Of a stretch of DNA of 64,000 bases, positions 18,123-25,915 are shown one piece after another. Positions within the stretch are counted from its first letter, which is position 1; every line of letters begins with the position of its first letter. Source of the DNA: Candidatus Nitronauta litoralis (GTDB lineage Bacteria > Nitrospinota > Nitrospinia > Nitrospinales > Nitrospinaceae); contig CP048685.1 of assembly GCA_015698285.1 (NCBI GenBank), forward strand, positions 2,604,001-2,668,000, written 5' to 3'. The notes under the pieces are model-generated. The model had not been told where the DNA came from. It did no database searches and saw only the letters and a list, made by a program, of their open reading frames with translations. The position numbers and the translations under genes are program-made.

Positions 18123-18581
18123 TCAGAACAAGTTGACCAGTTGAAAAGGAGTCATACCGCCTGCTTTCCTGGTAACCGTTAAGGTGATTTTTTTGCCGAA
18201 TGTACCTGATCCCCCAGTATTGGGAGTTCCTGCGCCCACATCTTCAACCAGCCAACTGAATTCATATTGGTCATAGGGGGGAGTAGTGCAATCGATATTA
18301 AAGTTGGCTCCAACCGTTTGGGAAGACTGGAATCCGGCACATGTTGGGAAGTTGGCAGCATTGGGGAACCTTGCCAGGGTTTCATTTTTGATCCCCTGCA
18401 TCTGCCGGGTTGCGAGAAATACAGCTTCAGTAAAGTATTCGGGTTCCTTGCTGTCATCCAGTCCGCTGAAATAATTGCTGAAGGTGGGAACCGCGATGCC
18501 GATCAGCACAATCGACATGATAATCTCGATCAGGCTGAAACCGCTTTCAGTATTTTTTATCCCATTCCCGTGTCTTTTCAT
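18123..18581 (-). CDS. MshD-like minor pilin
   Basis: The 152-residue product has a 14-residue basic leader, cleavage Gly14-Phe15, then FSLIEIIMSIVLIGIAV with Glu19 as the conserved Glu5. The remainder is short and contains a Cys pair (FPTCAGFQ and FNIDCTTPP) as in MshD/PilV-type minor pilins, which prime fibre assembly. It lies 12 bases after the GspH/MshC-like gene and 10 before the MshO-like gene. Family calls within type IV minor pilins are uncertain, but prepilin status is firm. Confidence 0.8.
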   Translation of the reverse strand: MKRHGNGIKNTESGFSLIEIIMSIVLIGIAVPTFSNYFSGLDDSKEPEYFTEAVFLATRQMQGIKNETLARFPNAANFPTCAGFQSSQTVGANFNIDCTTPPYDQYEFSWLVEDVGAGTPNTGGSGTFGKKITLTVTRKAGGMTPFQLVNLF

Positions 18582-18593
18582 TTGTAAATTCTT

Positions 18594-19256
18594 TTACAGA
18601 CTGGCAACAGTGATCATGCCGGTAAATTGTTGAATCGTGATTTCTATTGTTTGTGTTCCATTGGTGATTCGCACAAAATCTGTTGGCGTTCCAAAGGCAG
18701 GTTCTCCAAAACGGTTATAGCCCAGGTTTTTTGTTGGCGATGAGATCGTTATATTTTGGGGCAGTGTCCGGGTCACCCCATTCCCGCCGGCATCAAACGT
18801 GTTGTAAGTATTGGCTCCAAGAGTAAATGTAATGTTGAGAGTTCCTGTGTTCTGGCCCATCGCCAACCGCTGCAAAAAACGAAGATCGGACCGCACGATC
18901 TGTCCTGCCGAATTGATATCTATCGTATCCGTTGTGATCTGGGGTAGCGCCACTGCCGCAAGGATTCCCAATAGCAGAATGGTGCTGAGGATTTCGATCA
19001 GGGTGAACCCTTTTTCGGAGGAGACCTTTGCATAACCCCGAAAATCAAAAGCAAATGGGAGATTCTTCGCGGAACCTGTCCTGCGCGAAACGAAAGGTCT
19101 TAGAATGACATGCTGTTGTTTTAATCTGTCACACTGAGTCCGTCGAAGTGGGGCGTTCTTGTTTCCATTCATTAAAAAGCACTTTTGCAGAGGTCTATTC
19201 TCGGAACGGATTACACCTTTCCTTCTATTGCCTGCTAACCTGACAACACGTTTCAT
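18594..19256 (-). CDS. MshC/GspH/FimT-like minor pilin; 5' end disturbed by a repeat
   Basis: The pilin core begins at 19007 going leftward: SEKGFTLIEILSTILLLGILAAVALPQI with cleavage after Gly83 and Glu88 as Glu5, then GspH-type DLRFLQRLAMGQ. Leaders of such pilins are usually 6-30 residues. Here the frame stays open 83 residues before the cleavage site, and no ATG/GTG/TTG occurs between Met29 (ATG at 19172) and the core. The upstream part, about 19050-19105, is an intergenic repeat (revcomp reads GTCATTCTAAGACC ... CGAAGAATCT). So the natural start was probably lost or replaced when the repeat was inserted. Either a long-leader form from 19172 or 19256 is made, or an unusual start is used. 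Confidence 0.7.
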   Translation of the reverse strand: MKRVVRLAGNRRKGVIRSENRPLQKCFLMNGNKNAPLRRTQCDRLKQQHVILRPFVSRRTGSAKNLPFAFDFRGYAKVSSEKGFTLIEILSTILLLGILAAVALPQITTDTIDINSAGQIVRSDLRFLQRLAMGQNTGTLNITFTLGANTYNTFDAGGNGVTRTLPQNITISSPTKNLGYNRFGEPAFGTPTDFVRITNGTQTIEITIQQFTGMITVASL

Positions 19257-19835
19257 ATCAATTGATTATATGAGGGGAGGGGATAGGTGTCAAAAGCCTG
19301 AAGGGATTCTTTTTCGGGTGTTTATGCTATCCCGCCAATTTCAAGAAAATTGGGTCTTCCGCAGGCGGGTGCTAGCCGTACGGGCGACGAGAACCTTTTT
19401 TCGAAGCTCTTCCTGAAAAGGGGAAAAGAGCGTAGCTTTAAAACCAAAATCCAAGGCGAGATTCTTCACTCCGTTTCACTCCGTTTCACTTCGTTCAGAA
19501 TGGCAGTAGGACATTTGCTGGGTTTAAAAATTCCGGAGTCAAGAAGCCGGAAATTTAAAAATTCAATGAATTTCAGTACGTCATTCTGAAGGCCTCCATC
19601 GACAAGTCAGTACGAAGCAAAAAGCCATTGCATGTCATTCTGATGAGCCGTTAGGCGAAGAAGAATCTCGCCTTGGAATCTCGCCTTGGAATCTCGCCTT
19701 GGAACTTCGGATTTAGGTGAAGATAAATTTCCCCTTTGTATTTAAGGGGACCTTTGATAACCCCCAAATAGGTCATCTTAATCTAATCGGAGCTATGGCC
19801 AAAAGCCCGTCATCGCGAGCGACTGTAAGGAGGGT
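19040..19835. repeat. cluster of short intergenic repeats
   Basis: Between the pilin operon and the next genes are several copies of a common short intergenic repeat, in both orientations: 19052-19105 (AGATTCTTCGCGG ... TCTTAGAATGACA), 19120-19150 (TGTCACACTGAGTCCGTCG), 19455-19505 (CGAGATTCTTCACTCCG ... TTCAGAATGGCA), 19579-19600 (CGTCATTCTGAAGG) and 19633-19674 (TGTCATTCTGATGAGC ... GAAGAATCTCGCC). The hairpin-type CCCGCC/GGCGGG pair is at 19331-19369 and TCCCCTT/AAGGGGA at 19730-19750. A different element, CGTCATCGCGAGCGACTG, starts near 19809. No transposase. They look like REP/BIME-type or MITE-like elements. Confidence 0.65.
19662..19700. repeat. three tandem copies of a 13-bp unit
   Basis: The unit GGAATCTCGCCTT occurs three times head to tail (19662-19674 with one change, 19675-19687, 19688-19700). 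It equals the end of the intergenic repeat, so the tandem copies probably arose by slippage at its border. The same word, GAATCTCGCCTT, recurs at 48014-48025. Confidence 0.75.
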
Positions 19836-19901
19836 GGCGATCCAGATTTTCAGATTGTGCATCCAGCCAGAGGCCATTTATTGAGATAATTGGATTTCTT
19901 T

Positions 19902-20036
19902 TTAGTCAAAGGCGGGAAATAGAATAAAATGGTACAGGATTCCGCCGCCCACTATGAACACGTAAAAAAACCAGATACAGAATCCACGAAGTTTTTCGGC
20001 GTTTTCTTTCTGGCGGGGGGTTGGCGGTGATGGCAT
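19902..20036 (-). CDS. small single-pass membrane protein, unknown function
   Basis: A 44-residue product from ATG 20036 (a longer in-frame ATG at 20087 is possible). The N-terminal half is charged (MPSPPTPRQKENAEKLRG) and the C-terminal half is one membrane segment (FCIWFFYVFIVGGGILYHFI). GGA lies about six bases before the ATG. The polar-then-hydrophobic layout is what one expects of a real small protein rather than noise, but there is no family match I recognise. It is the only plausible gene in the 885-base region between the pilin operon and the STAS-like gene. Confidence 0.45.
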   Translation of the reverse strand: MPSPPTPRQKENAEKLRGFCIWFFYVFIVGGGILYHFILFPAFD

Positions 20037-20141
20037 GGAAATCCAATTCTCGTAGAAGGGTGATTTTTGAAAAAGGATTGTAACCAAATCATACGCGAAA
20101 CTCTATAGTCACAGACATTTAAAAGCGAGTAATCAGTCATT

Positions 20142-20492
20142 ATGCGAATAAAATTGAGCGAATTGTGCGGGCCGCGTTGTGCAGGTCTTGACGACGGGCA
20201 AAAAGTATACGAGCAACTATTTACGGAGTTGATAGAAAAGCGGTCGGTGGATCTTGATTTCAGCGGGGTAGAACTGGTTTTTTCTCCGTTCCTGATGGGA
20301 GCCCTGGGCAAGCTATTAAATCACTTCGAAAAGGAAACCGTGATGCAAAGAGTGTCGTTTTGCAATATCACTGAAGAACATTTAAGGACGGTCAACGATT
20401 TCCTCAACAGGGCGGACCAGCAGGCAACGGAGCAGTCCGATGCCGAAACCATGCAATCCCTGTTTGAAGAGGATGGCATCGGAGATATTTAG
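20142..20492 (+). CDS. STAS-like domain protein (DUF4325-type)
   Basis: A 116-residue product. Residues about 15-85 follow the STAS-like DUF4325 pattern, with LDFSGVELVFSPFLMGALGKLL the equivalent of the 'DFxGVxxxSPSFxxxxxG' segment, ending in a phenylalanine/asparagine-rich turn (VSFCNITEEHL). The tail of about 25 residues is acidic. Such proteins are small cytoplasmic regulators, often associated with histidine-kinase-like ATPases or methyltransferases, but no such partner is adjacent. Standalone gene. Confidence 0.6.
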   Translation: MRIKLSELCGPRCAGLDDGQKVYEQLFTELIEKRSVDLDFSGVELVFSPFLMGALGKLLNHFEKETVMQRVSFCNITEEHLRTVNDFLNRADQQATEQSDAETMQSLFEEDGIGDI

Positions 20493-20506
20493 TCGAACTT
20501 GCAGGC

Positions 20507-20716
20507 CTACAAGCCGTTGCGGCGGATGCGTCCCAGGTATTGCTCGACTTCAGCCAGGCTTGGCTCCAGTTTGTAGGGTATTTCCTCGGTCAATACTTCT
20601 TCATCTCCGCTGATATTCAATTGGGATTGCGAAGCTTCAGTATTTCCGGTTTCGGAATACTGCTCTTTTGCTTGTTTAAGAAACCCTGAAAACATGGCTT
20701 TCAAATTCAGGCTCAT
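20507..20716 (-). CDS. small hypothetical protein
   Basis: A 69-residue acidic protein with an amphipathic N-terminal helix (KAMFSGFLKQAKEQYSE) and a C-terminal segment (LAEVEQYLGRIRRNGL). No family recognised. A strong Shine-Dalgarno, GGAGG, ends seven bases before the ATG, which argues that it is translated. It is convergent with the STAS-like gene, 14 bases apart. Confidence 0.6.
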   Translation of the reverse strand: MSLNLKAMFSGFLKQAKEQYSETGNTEASQSQLNISGDEEVLTEEIPYKLEPSLAEVEQYLGRIRRNGL

Positions 20717-20900
20717 GATCGCCTCCGGCTCAATTGGTGTTACAGTATTTATCGGTCATTTTTGTTGGGAAATTAATTGATTCCGGTTTGTTGTCGGTTA
20801 AACAACGGGTTTCATTTTGAGGGGGCAGAAACCATTTTCTTCCGGAGATTTGAGCATTGTCCGGATAGAATGGTTTTTTAATTTGGAAAAGTAAATCAAT

Positions 20901-21416
20901 ATGGTCCTATACAAAGCTTATTCGCTGATTCCTTCTTCGCGGTTGACCCTCCCGCATGAAGAAGAAGACATCCGGATCGATTGGGTGTGCTATTTGCGCG
21001 ATCACAACCTGCCTTGCAATAAATTCATTAAAAACTTTGAGGAATTAAGAAGATCAGCGGAGGAGAATCACGATCCCGGTTATCTACGGTGGCTTCAGCA
21101 GCGGACAAATAATCTTCTTGAATCAGAAGAAGTTGAAGAATTGAAGGAATATCTTTCAGAGAAGTATGGTTTGCCTGTTTATATTGAAAATGTTCCTCTG
21201 CCTATAGATGTGAACAACCTTCCCTGGTTCAAGGAGGACTACGTGAACAGCATGGTCATCCTGAGTGGCAGAGACGATCCTTTTACCTTGTCATGCTGCA
21301 TTGTCGGAATGGTGGCTCCGTTCAAAAATATTTCGAGTGTTGATACGGTAAAACAATTTTTAGCTGAGGTGGATCGGCAACGGTCCAGTAAAAATTATCC
21401 CGGGGATTTGGTTTAA
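20901..21416 (+). CDS. hypothetical protein
   Basis: A 171-residue soluble protein, no signal or membrane segment. It is acidic with a predicted alpha/beta content: a helical region at about 45-100 (EELRRSAEENHDPGYLRWLQQ) followed by a more extended C-terminal part with SMVILSGRDDPFTLSCCIVGMV. No family recognised. GGAAAAG about nine bases before the ATG can serve as ribosome-binding site. It ends 18 bases before the convergent SpoIIE phosphatase gene. Confidence 0.65.
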   Translation: MVLYKAYSLIPSSRLTLPHEEEDIRIDWVCYLRDHNLPCNKFIKNFEELRRSAEENHDPGYLRWLQQRTNNLLESEEVEELKEYLSEKYGLPVYIENVPLPIDVNNLPWFKEDYVNSMVILSGRDDPFTLSCCIVGMVAPFKNISSVDTVKQFLAEVDRQRSSKNYPGDLV

Positions 21417-21434
21417 GCTTGTTCAATCAGAAAA

Positions 21435-23990
21435 TTATAAAATCTTGAAGGCCATCAGAGTGAGGTCGTCTGAAGGATCTTGCGGGTGTCGGAATTGAGT
21501 GATAGCGCTCTGGATTTTTATTATCAGTTCTTCCGGTGTGCCGGTGTGGGCCTTGAATATGGTTTCGAGCCGGTCCAGTCCGAAGGGTTCCCGTTCCGGG
21601 TTGATGGCCTCGTTTGCTCCATCCGTAAACGTTAATACCTGATCGCCAGCCTCAAGATCAAAGTCCATGCGTTTGTAATCGGTGGATGGCATGATGCCGA
21701 GGGGAATGCCGCCTTCTTTAGCTTCCTGTCGGAGGCTACCATCTTTGCCCGATCGGACAAACACGGGGGGGTGCCCTGCATTGGAGGCGCTTACTGAGTT
21801 TCGTTTTAAATCCAGCATGAGATAAACCGCCGTGGCAAACATGCCTCTCCGCGAGCGGCGACATTGAAGATCATTGACTTTGGACATGATACGGGACGGG
21901 TCTGTTTCAAGTTGGGATACGTTGCGTAGATCGCTCAATAATTGCGCCATGAACAAAGCTGCCGAAACCCCTTTCCCGGAAACATCCCCAAGTACCAGTC
22001 CCAGTCGTTCTTCGCCAAGATCGATGAAGTCATAGAAATCTCCACCGACAAACTTTGCAGGAACACTTTGTGCTGCAAACAACACCCCGGGCGGGGAAGG
22101 CGGTTTTTCTGGTAGAAAGCCTTCCTGTACCAGTTTGGCCACTTCGAGTTCGTTTTCAATTTTTTCCTTTTCCAGGGTGAGTTGCTGGACTTCCTCCTGG
22201 ATTTTTTTTCGTTCCGTGATGTCCTGTATAGTTCCTACCAATTTAATGGGTGTGCCGGTTTCATCCAAAATGGCTTCACCCTTTCCTAAAACATATCGGA
22301 TGGTTCCATCAGGCCAAACGATTCGATGTTCCATTTCCAGCGGTTTGCCTGTGGCAACGCATTCTTCGATGATGTGGTCTACCTCTTCCCAGTCGGAAGG
22401 GTGAACGGCTTTTTCGAATTGTCCTGCGGGGGTTTCAAAATCCCCCGGTTTATAACCCATGATGCGATAGGTTTGGTCCGACCAGCGGACTTCGTCTGTT
22501 TTCATTTCCCAAACCCAATTGCCTAATTGGGCGACTTCCTGGGCTTTGGACAGATCTTCCTTGCTCTTGGCCAGATCTTTTTGTGCGGACTCCCTGTCTT
22601 TAATTTCTTTTTCCAGGCGTGTGATCATTGGATTGCTGATTCCGAAGAACAACCAGGCACCGAGAGCGATGGCGACTGCACCCAGGCCACTGGTGAGAAG
22701 TGCCGCCTTAATATAAGGTGCCCGTAATTCTTCGACATCCATTTTAACAACCAGCCCGAGGGCCAGTTCCGGCACTGGTTCGAATGCAGCCAACACCTTG
22801 ACACCACGGTAATCGTTGCCAGTCATGACACCTGACTTTCCCATCAGAGCCCGCTTCATGGGAATCGCTTCAGCAGATTGCATTTCAATAACAGGCATGC
22901 TGTTGCTTTGATTATAACGTTGATGGAGCATGAATTTTATTTTGCCATTTTCTTTGCGGGCAAGGGCGAACTCTCCTGTTTCTCCGAATCCCGGGTAGTT
23001 TTTCTGGGCATCGCGAATCTGGCTTAGAGTGGCTTGATAAGCTCCCTGAGGCAGTGCAGCCGGATCGATTCTTTTATTAAACCGTCCTATTGCTTCCACC
23101 AGCCGGGCCTGGCTTTTGACTATTTCGATCATCCTTTGGCGTTGTTGAATAAATCCGGTCTGGTAAAGAAAATATATGGAAAACACGGTAACGCTGATTA
23201 CGACTCCCGACATTATGAGGATCAATACCGCAAGGCGCTGTCGGCTGCCCATGTGTTCGACTGCGCTTGAAGTGATCAGTGCGAGAGCCAGAATAAAAAC
23301 GATCATTCCAACTGTACTGTATGCCATCAGGTTCGATTCCATGGTGAATTTCCCATGAAAAGGAATGTGATCCAGAGGTACCAGGTCCGCGGCAGCCATT
23401 CCCGTGTAGTGCATGCCACAGACGGCCAGTCCCATGATCATGGCTGCTGATATTTTTTTGCAGTTCTGTCGGACAGATTCCCCCGGTTCCATTTTCAGGA
23501 ATATCCACAACGCGGCGTTGGCTGTTGTTATTGCAATGACAACTGATGTAAGGACCAGTGCCGGATTCCAGATAATTTTTCCGGGAAACTCAAGGGCAAA
23601 CATACCCAGGTAGTGCATGAGGATGATTCCCATACCCATGAGAAACCCGGACTGGGACAGTATGCTGCCGCAAACCCCTTCCTGGACAATGCGTCGAAAC
23701 CCATAAAAAGTCACGGCGATGGCGATTATGAGAGATAAAACTGTAGGGACAAACCGGTAGGTGACATTGACCGGGAGGTTCATGGCCATCAGGCCGATAA
23801 AATGCATCGACCAGATCCCACCTCCCATGCTGACACTGGCGCCGGCCAGCAACCGCTTGCACCGTTTTTCTTCCGGGCATTGCCGGTAACGCAGTATGAG
23901 GGTCAGTGCAACGAAAGCCCCGAGGACAGCGATTACATAGGATAGGGTGACCAGAACAGGGTCATGCCAGGATGTGAGAATGTTATCCAT
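21435..23990 (-). CDS. MHYT-PAS-SpoIIE membrane-bound phosphatase
   Basis: An 851-residue signalling protein. The N-terminal about 250 residues are a MHYT sensor: membrane helices with SMHFIGLMAM, LMHYLGMFAL and GMHYTGMAAA, proposed to bind copper and sense O2, CO or NO. A further membrane pair (about 255-280 and 437-455) encloses a periplasmic region. A PAS/PAC domain is at about 485-595 (WVWEMKTDEVRWSDQTYRIMGYKP). After a coiled coil comes a PPM/SpoIIE phosphatase (about 640-851) with GGDFYDF, GDVSGKGVSAALFMA and FTDGANEAI, including the metal-binding aspartates. It would dephosphorylate a serine/threonine protein, commonly a STAS anti-sigma antagonist. The STAS-like gene 1 kb away is a possible but unproven partner. 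Confidence 0.92.
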   Translation of the reverse strand: MDNILTSWHDPVLVTLSYVIAVLGAFVALTLILRYRQCPEEKRCKRLLAGASVSMGGGIWSMHFIGLMAMNLPVNVTYRFVPTVLSLIIAIAVTFYGFRRIVQEGVCGSILSQSGFLMGMGIILMHYLGMFALEFPGKIIWNPALVLTSVVIAITTANAALWIFLKMEPGESVRQNCKKISAAMIMGLAVCGMHYTGMAAADLVPLDHIPFHGKFTMESNLMAYSTVGMIVFILALALITSSAVEHMGSRQRLAVLILIMSGVVISVTVFSIYFLYQTGFIQQRQRMIEIVKSQARLVEAIGRFNKRIDPAALPQGAYQATLSQIRDAQKNYPGFGETGEFALARKENGKIKFMLHQRYNQSNSMPVIEMQSAEAIPMKRALMGKSGVMTGNDYRGVKVLAAFEPVPELALGLVVKMDVEELRAPYIKAALLTSGLGAVAIALGAWLFFGISNPMITRLEKEIKDRESAQKDLAKSKEDLSKAQEVAQLGNWVWEMKTDEVRWSDQTYRIMGYKPGDFETPAGQFEKAVHPSDWEEVDHIIEECVATGKPLEMEHRIVWPDGTIRYVLGKGEAILDETGTPIKLVGTIQDITERKKIQEEVQQLTLEKEKIENELEVAKLVQEGFLPEKPPSPPGVLFAAQSVPAKFVGGDFYDFIDLGEERLGLVLGDVSGKGVSAALFMAQLLSDLRNVSQLETDPSRIMSKVNDLQCRRSRRGMFATAVYLMLDLKRNSVSASNAGHPPVFVRSGKDGSLRQEAKEGGIPLGIMPSTDYKRMDFDLEAGDQVLTFTDGANEAINPEREPFGLDRLETIFKAHTGTPEELIIKIQSAITQFRHPQDPSDDLTLMAFKIL

Positions 23991-24102
23991 AAGTGTTTTG
24001 TTAAACTAAAAGTAAAGCTGGGAAGAGCACAAGTTTATTTTATAATAGTGTACCAAATCCCCGCTCCCGGCGGGTCAAAACCAGAACCGACAGGATTGAA
24101 AA

Positions 24103-24258
24103 ATGGGATCGAAAAACCCGGAAGATGATGAGATCGACGCACCTCTGACTGAAAAACAAAAAAAGGATGTGATCAGTGTGTATGCAGCGGTGATCGCGGT
24201 ATTGTTAATTGCCGCTTCCTTTGTCTGGAACTTTCTTGCCGCCCTGCCTTGGAAATGA
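24103..24258 (+). CDS. small single-pass membrane protein
   Basis: A 51-residue product: charged N-terminus (MGSKNPEDDEIDAPLTEKQK) and one membrane segment (VYAAVIAVLLIAASFVWNFLAAL). AGGA lies about seven bases before the ATG. The 3' end overlaps the 3' end of the convergent SDR gene by 54 bases. Codon structure and layout look genuine. No family recognised. The divergent neighbour upstream is the SpoIIE phosphatase (start at 23990). Confidence 0.55.
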   Translation: MGSKNPEDDEIDAPLTEKQKKDVISVYAAVIAVLLIAASFVWNFLAALPWK

Positions 24259-25143
24259 CCGTCTGTTCGCATTCAAATTTTTAAATAACGCTGTCAGTCC
24301 CGATTTAAAATCCGGATATATTAAATGAACACCAAGTTCTTTTTTTATTCGCGAATTGGAAACCCGCTTACTGTCCTGGTAAAAACTTTTTGCCAGATCT
24401 GACATTTCACATTTTTCCAGGGGAACCAGGGGAGGAGGTTCGATGTTTAAAAGTTCGCATGCAAAGCGGATCACTTCTTCTGGTGGTGTCGGCAGGTCAT
24501 CTCCAACATTGTAGATGCGGCCTGGATTGGAGGCTTCAATTGAAGCTCGGATGACCTGGATAAGGTCGGTGAGGTGTATTCTTGAGAAAAACAGACCGGG
24601 CCGATCAATCCTCCGGGCTTTCCCATCAAGAACGCGTAAAAGAGAATTTCGTCCCGGACCATAAATTGCGGACAATCTGAAGATATGAAGCGGCAAGGAA
24701 TATTGTTTTGAAAGATTTGTCCAGGCTTGTTCGGCAGCCAGTCGTTTTAGCCCTCGGACACTTTGTGGATTGGTTTCGCTGTCTTCATTCACCCAACTAC
24801 CGTCACGATGGCCGTAAACCCCTGTTGTCGAGAGGTAACCCACCCAGGAAAATCCACCTGTGTTTTTGAGGTGCTTTTCTAAAAAAGGGAGGATCGGATC
24901 GCCAGATTCTCCCGGGGGGACGGTGGACAAAAGGTGGCTTGCACTGGCAAGGGATTCCAGTAGTTTTGTTTCGGAAGAGGCACCATCAAAAAGGCAGGTA
25001 TTGAATCCCAGGGAGTTCAGGGCGGATTGTTCTATTTTTGTACGGCAGGTTCCTGAAACGCTCCAGCCTTCTTTCAGTAACAATTCGCAGAGGGCTGTTC
25101 CCGTATAGCCCAGCCCAAAACAGAAGAAATGCTTTTTTGACAT
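24205..25143 (-). CDS. NAD(P)-dependent epimerase/dehydratase-like SDR (YeeZ-type)
   Basis: A 312-residue extended short-chain dehydrogenase. The Rossmann motif CFGLGYTGTAL is at about 8-18, STTGVYGHRDGSW carries the Ser/Thr and Tyr of the catalytic site near 105-117, and IFRLSAIYGPGRNSLLRVL is typical of the substrate-pocket region. The YxxxK lysine is not in the usual place, as in atypical SDRs such as YeeZ whose substrate is unknown. The C-terminal 18 residues lie in the overlap with the small convergent gene at 24103. It precedes the uracil-DNA glycosylase gene on the other side by 33 bases, same strand. Confidence 0.82.
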   Translation of the reverse strand: MSKKHFFCFGLGYTGTALCELLLKEGWSVSGTCRTKIEQSALNSLGFNTCLFDGASSETKLLESLASASHLLSTVPPGESGDPILPFLEKHLKNTGGFSWVGYLSTTGVYGHRDGSWVNEDSETNPQSVRGLKRLAAEQAWTNLSKQYSLPLHIFRLSAIYGPGRNSLLRVLDGKARRIDRPGLFFSRIHLTDLIQVIRASIEASNPGRIYNVGDDLPTPPEEVIRFACELLNIEPPPLVPLEKCEMSDLAKSFYQDSKRVSNSRIKKELGVHLIYPDFKSGLTALFKNLNANRRSFPRQGGKKVPDKGSGN

Positions 25144-25176
25144 GAGACCTGCACCCGTTTTCTGGAAACCTGTTAG

Positions 25177-25761
25177 TTAATGTTTCAAAGCTCTCTTTAA
25201 TTCCCGCTTCAGTTTTGGGAGTGTTTCCTTTTCAAACCAGGGGTTCTTCTTTAGCCAGATATTGTTCCTTGGTGAAGGGTGCGGAAGTACAAAATAATCC
25301 GGCAGGTATTCTTTGAAATGCTGGATGGTGAGTGTGAGTGTTTTTTTCTTTGAATCATTTAAGTAAAAGTTTTGGGCGTATTGCCCGACAAGCAGCGTCA
25401 ACTGTATGTTTTTTAAAAGTTTGAGAATCGGTTCGTTCCAGAGTTCTGCACATTCGGGACGAGGGGGGAGATCCCCGGACTTGCCTTTACCCGGATAGCA
25501 GAATCCCATTGGAACAATGGCAAACAATTTCGGATTATAAAACTCTTCCCGTGAAACATCCAACCATTGACGCAGTCGATCTCCGCTAGGGTCGTTCCAC
25601 GGTATGGAAGTCTCGTGGACTTTTATCCCCGGTGCCTGGCCGACCACCAGGATTCTGGATTCTCTGGAAAAGGAAACTACAGGGTTAGGCGGCAGGGGCA
25701 GGTGTTCCTGGCAATGAGTGCAGGATTTTATTTCCTGGATTAATGATGTGACCGAGTTCAT
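25177..25761 (-). CDS. uracil-DNA glycosylase family protein, Fe-S type
   Basis: A 194-residue protein of the COG1573-like uracil-DNA glycosylase superfamily, which removes uracil from DNA for base-excision repair. Visible features are motif 1 GQAPGIKVHE (about 41-50), motif 2 HPSPRNN (about 158-164), and four cysteines at 14, 17, 88 and 104. Their spacing, CxxC then C-x15-C, matches the 4Fe-4S ligands of family 4/5 enzymes. GKGKSGDLPPRPEC is a strongly conserved stretch of this subgroup. Whether it acts on uracil or another lesion is not known. It lies just upstream of the SDR gene on the same strand. Confidence 0.85.
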   Translation of the reverse strand: MNSVTSLIQEIKSCTHCQEHLPLPPNPVVSFSRESRILVVGQAPGIKVHETSIPWNDPSGDRLRQWLDVSREEFYNPKLFAIVPMGFCYPGKGKSGDLPPRPECAELWNEPILKLLKNIQLTLLVGQYAQNFYLNDSKKKTLTLTIQHFKEYLPDYFVLPHPSPRNNIWLKKNPWFEKETLPKLKRELKRALKH

Positions 25762-25915
25762 TAATTTTTTAAAAAATTCGGAATAAGCGGTTTGGCCTCA
25801 GAGCTTTTCCGATATTCAATATTGCGTTGTCGGGCCTTGCTTTGTGCTTTGTCTCCGCTATCATAGCTTCTTTAGATAGGATGTGTCCGTTTTTCTTACA
25901 TTATCTGAGGGGAAG

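Noticed and set aside
19159-19416. Plus-strand frames through the repeat cluster
   Set aside because: They run through repeats and the antisense of the pilin leader; no sign of coding.
24075-24272. 65-codon minus-strand frame over the small gene at 24103
   Set aside because: Opposite-strand shadow of the charged N-terminus and membrane segment.
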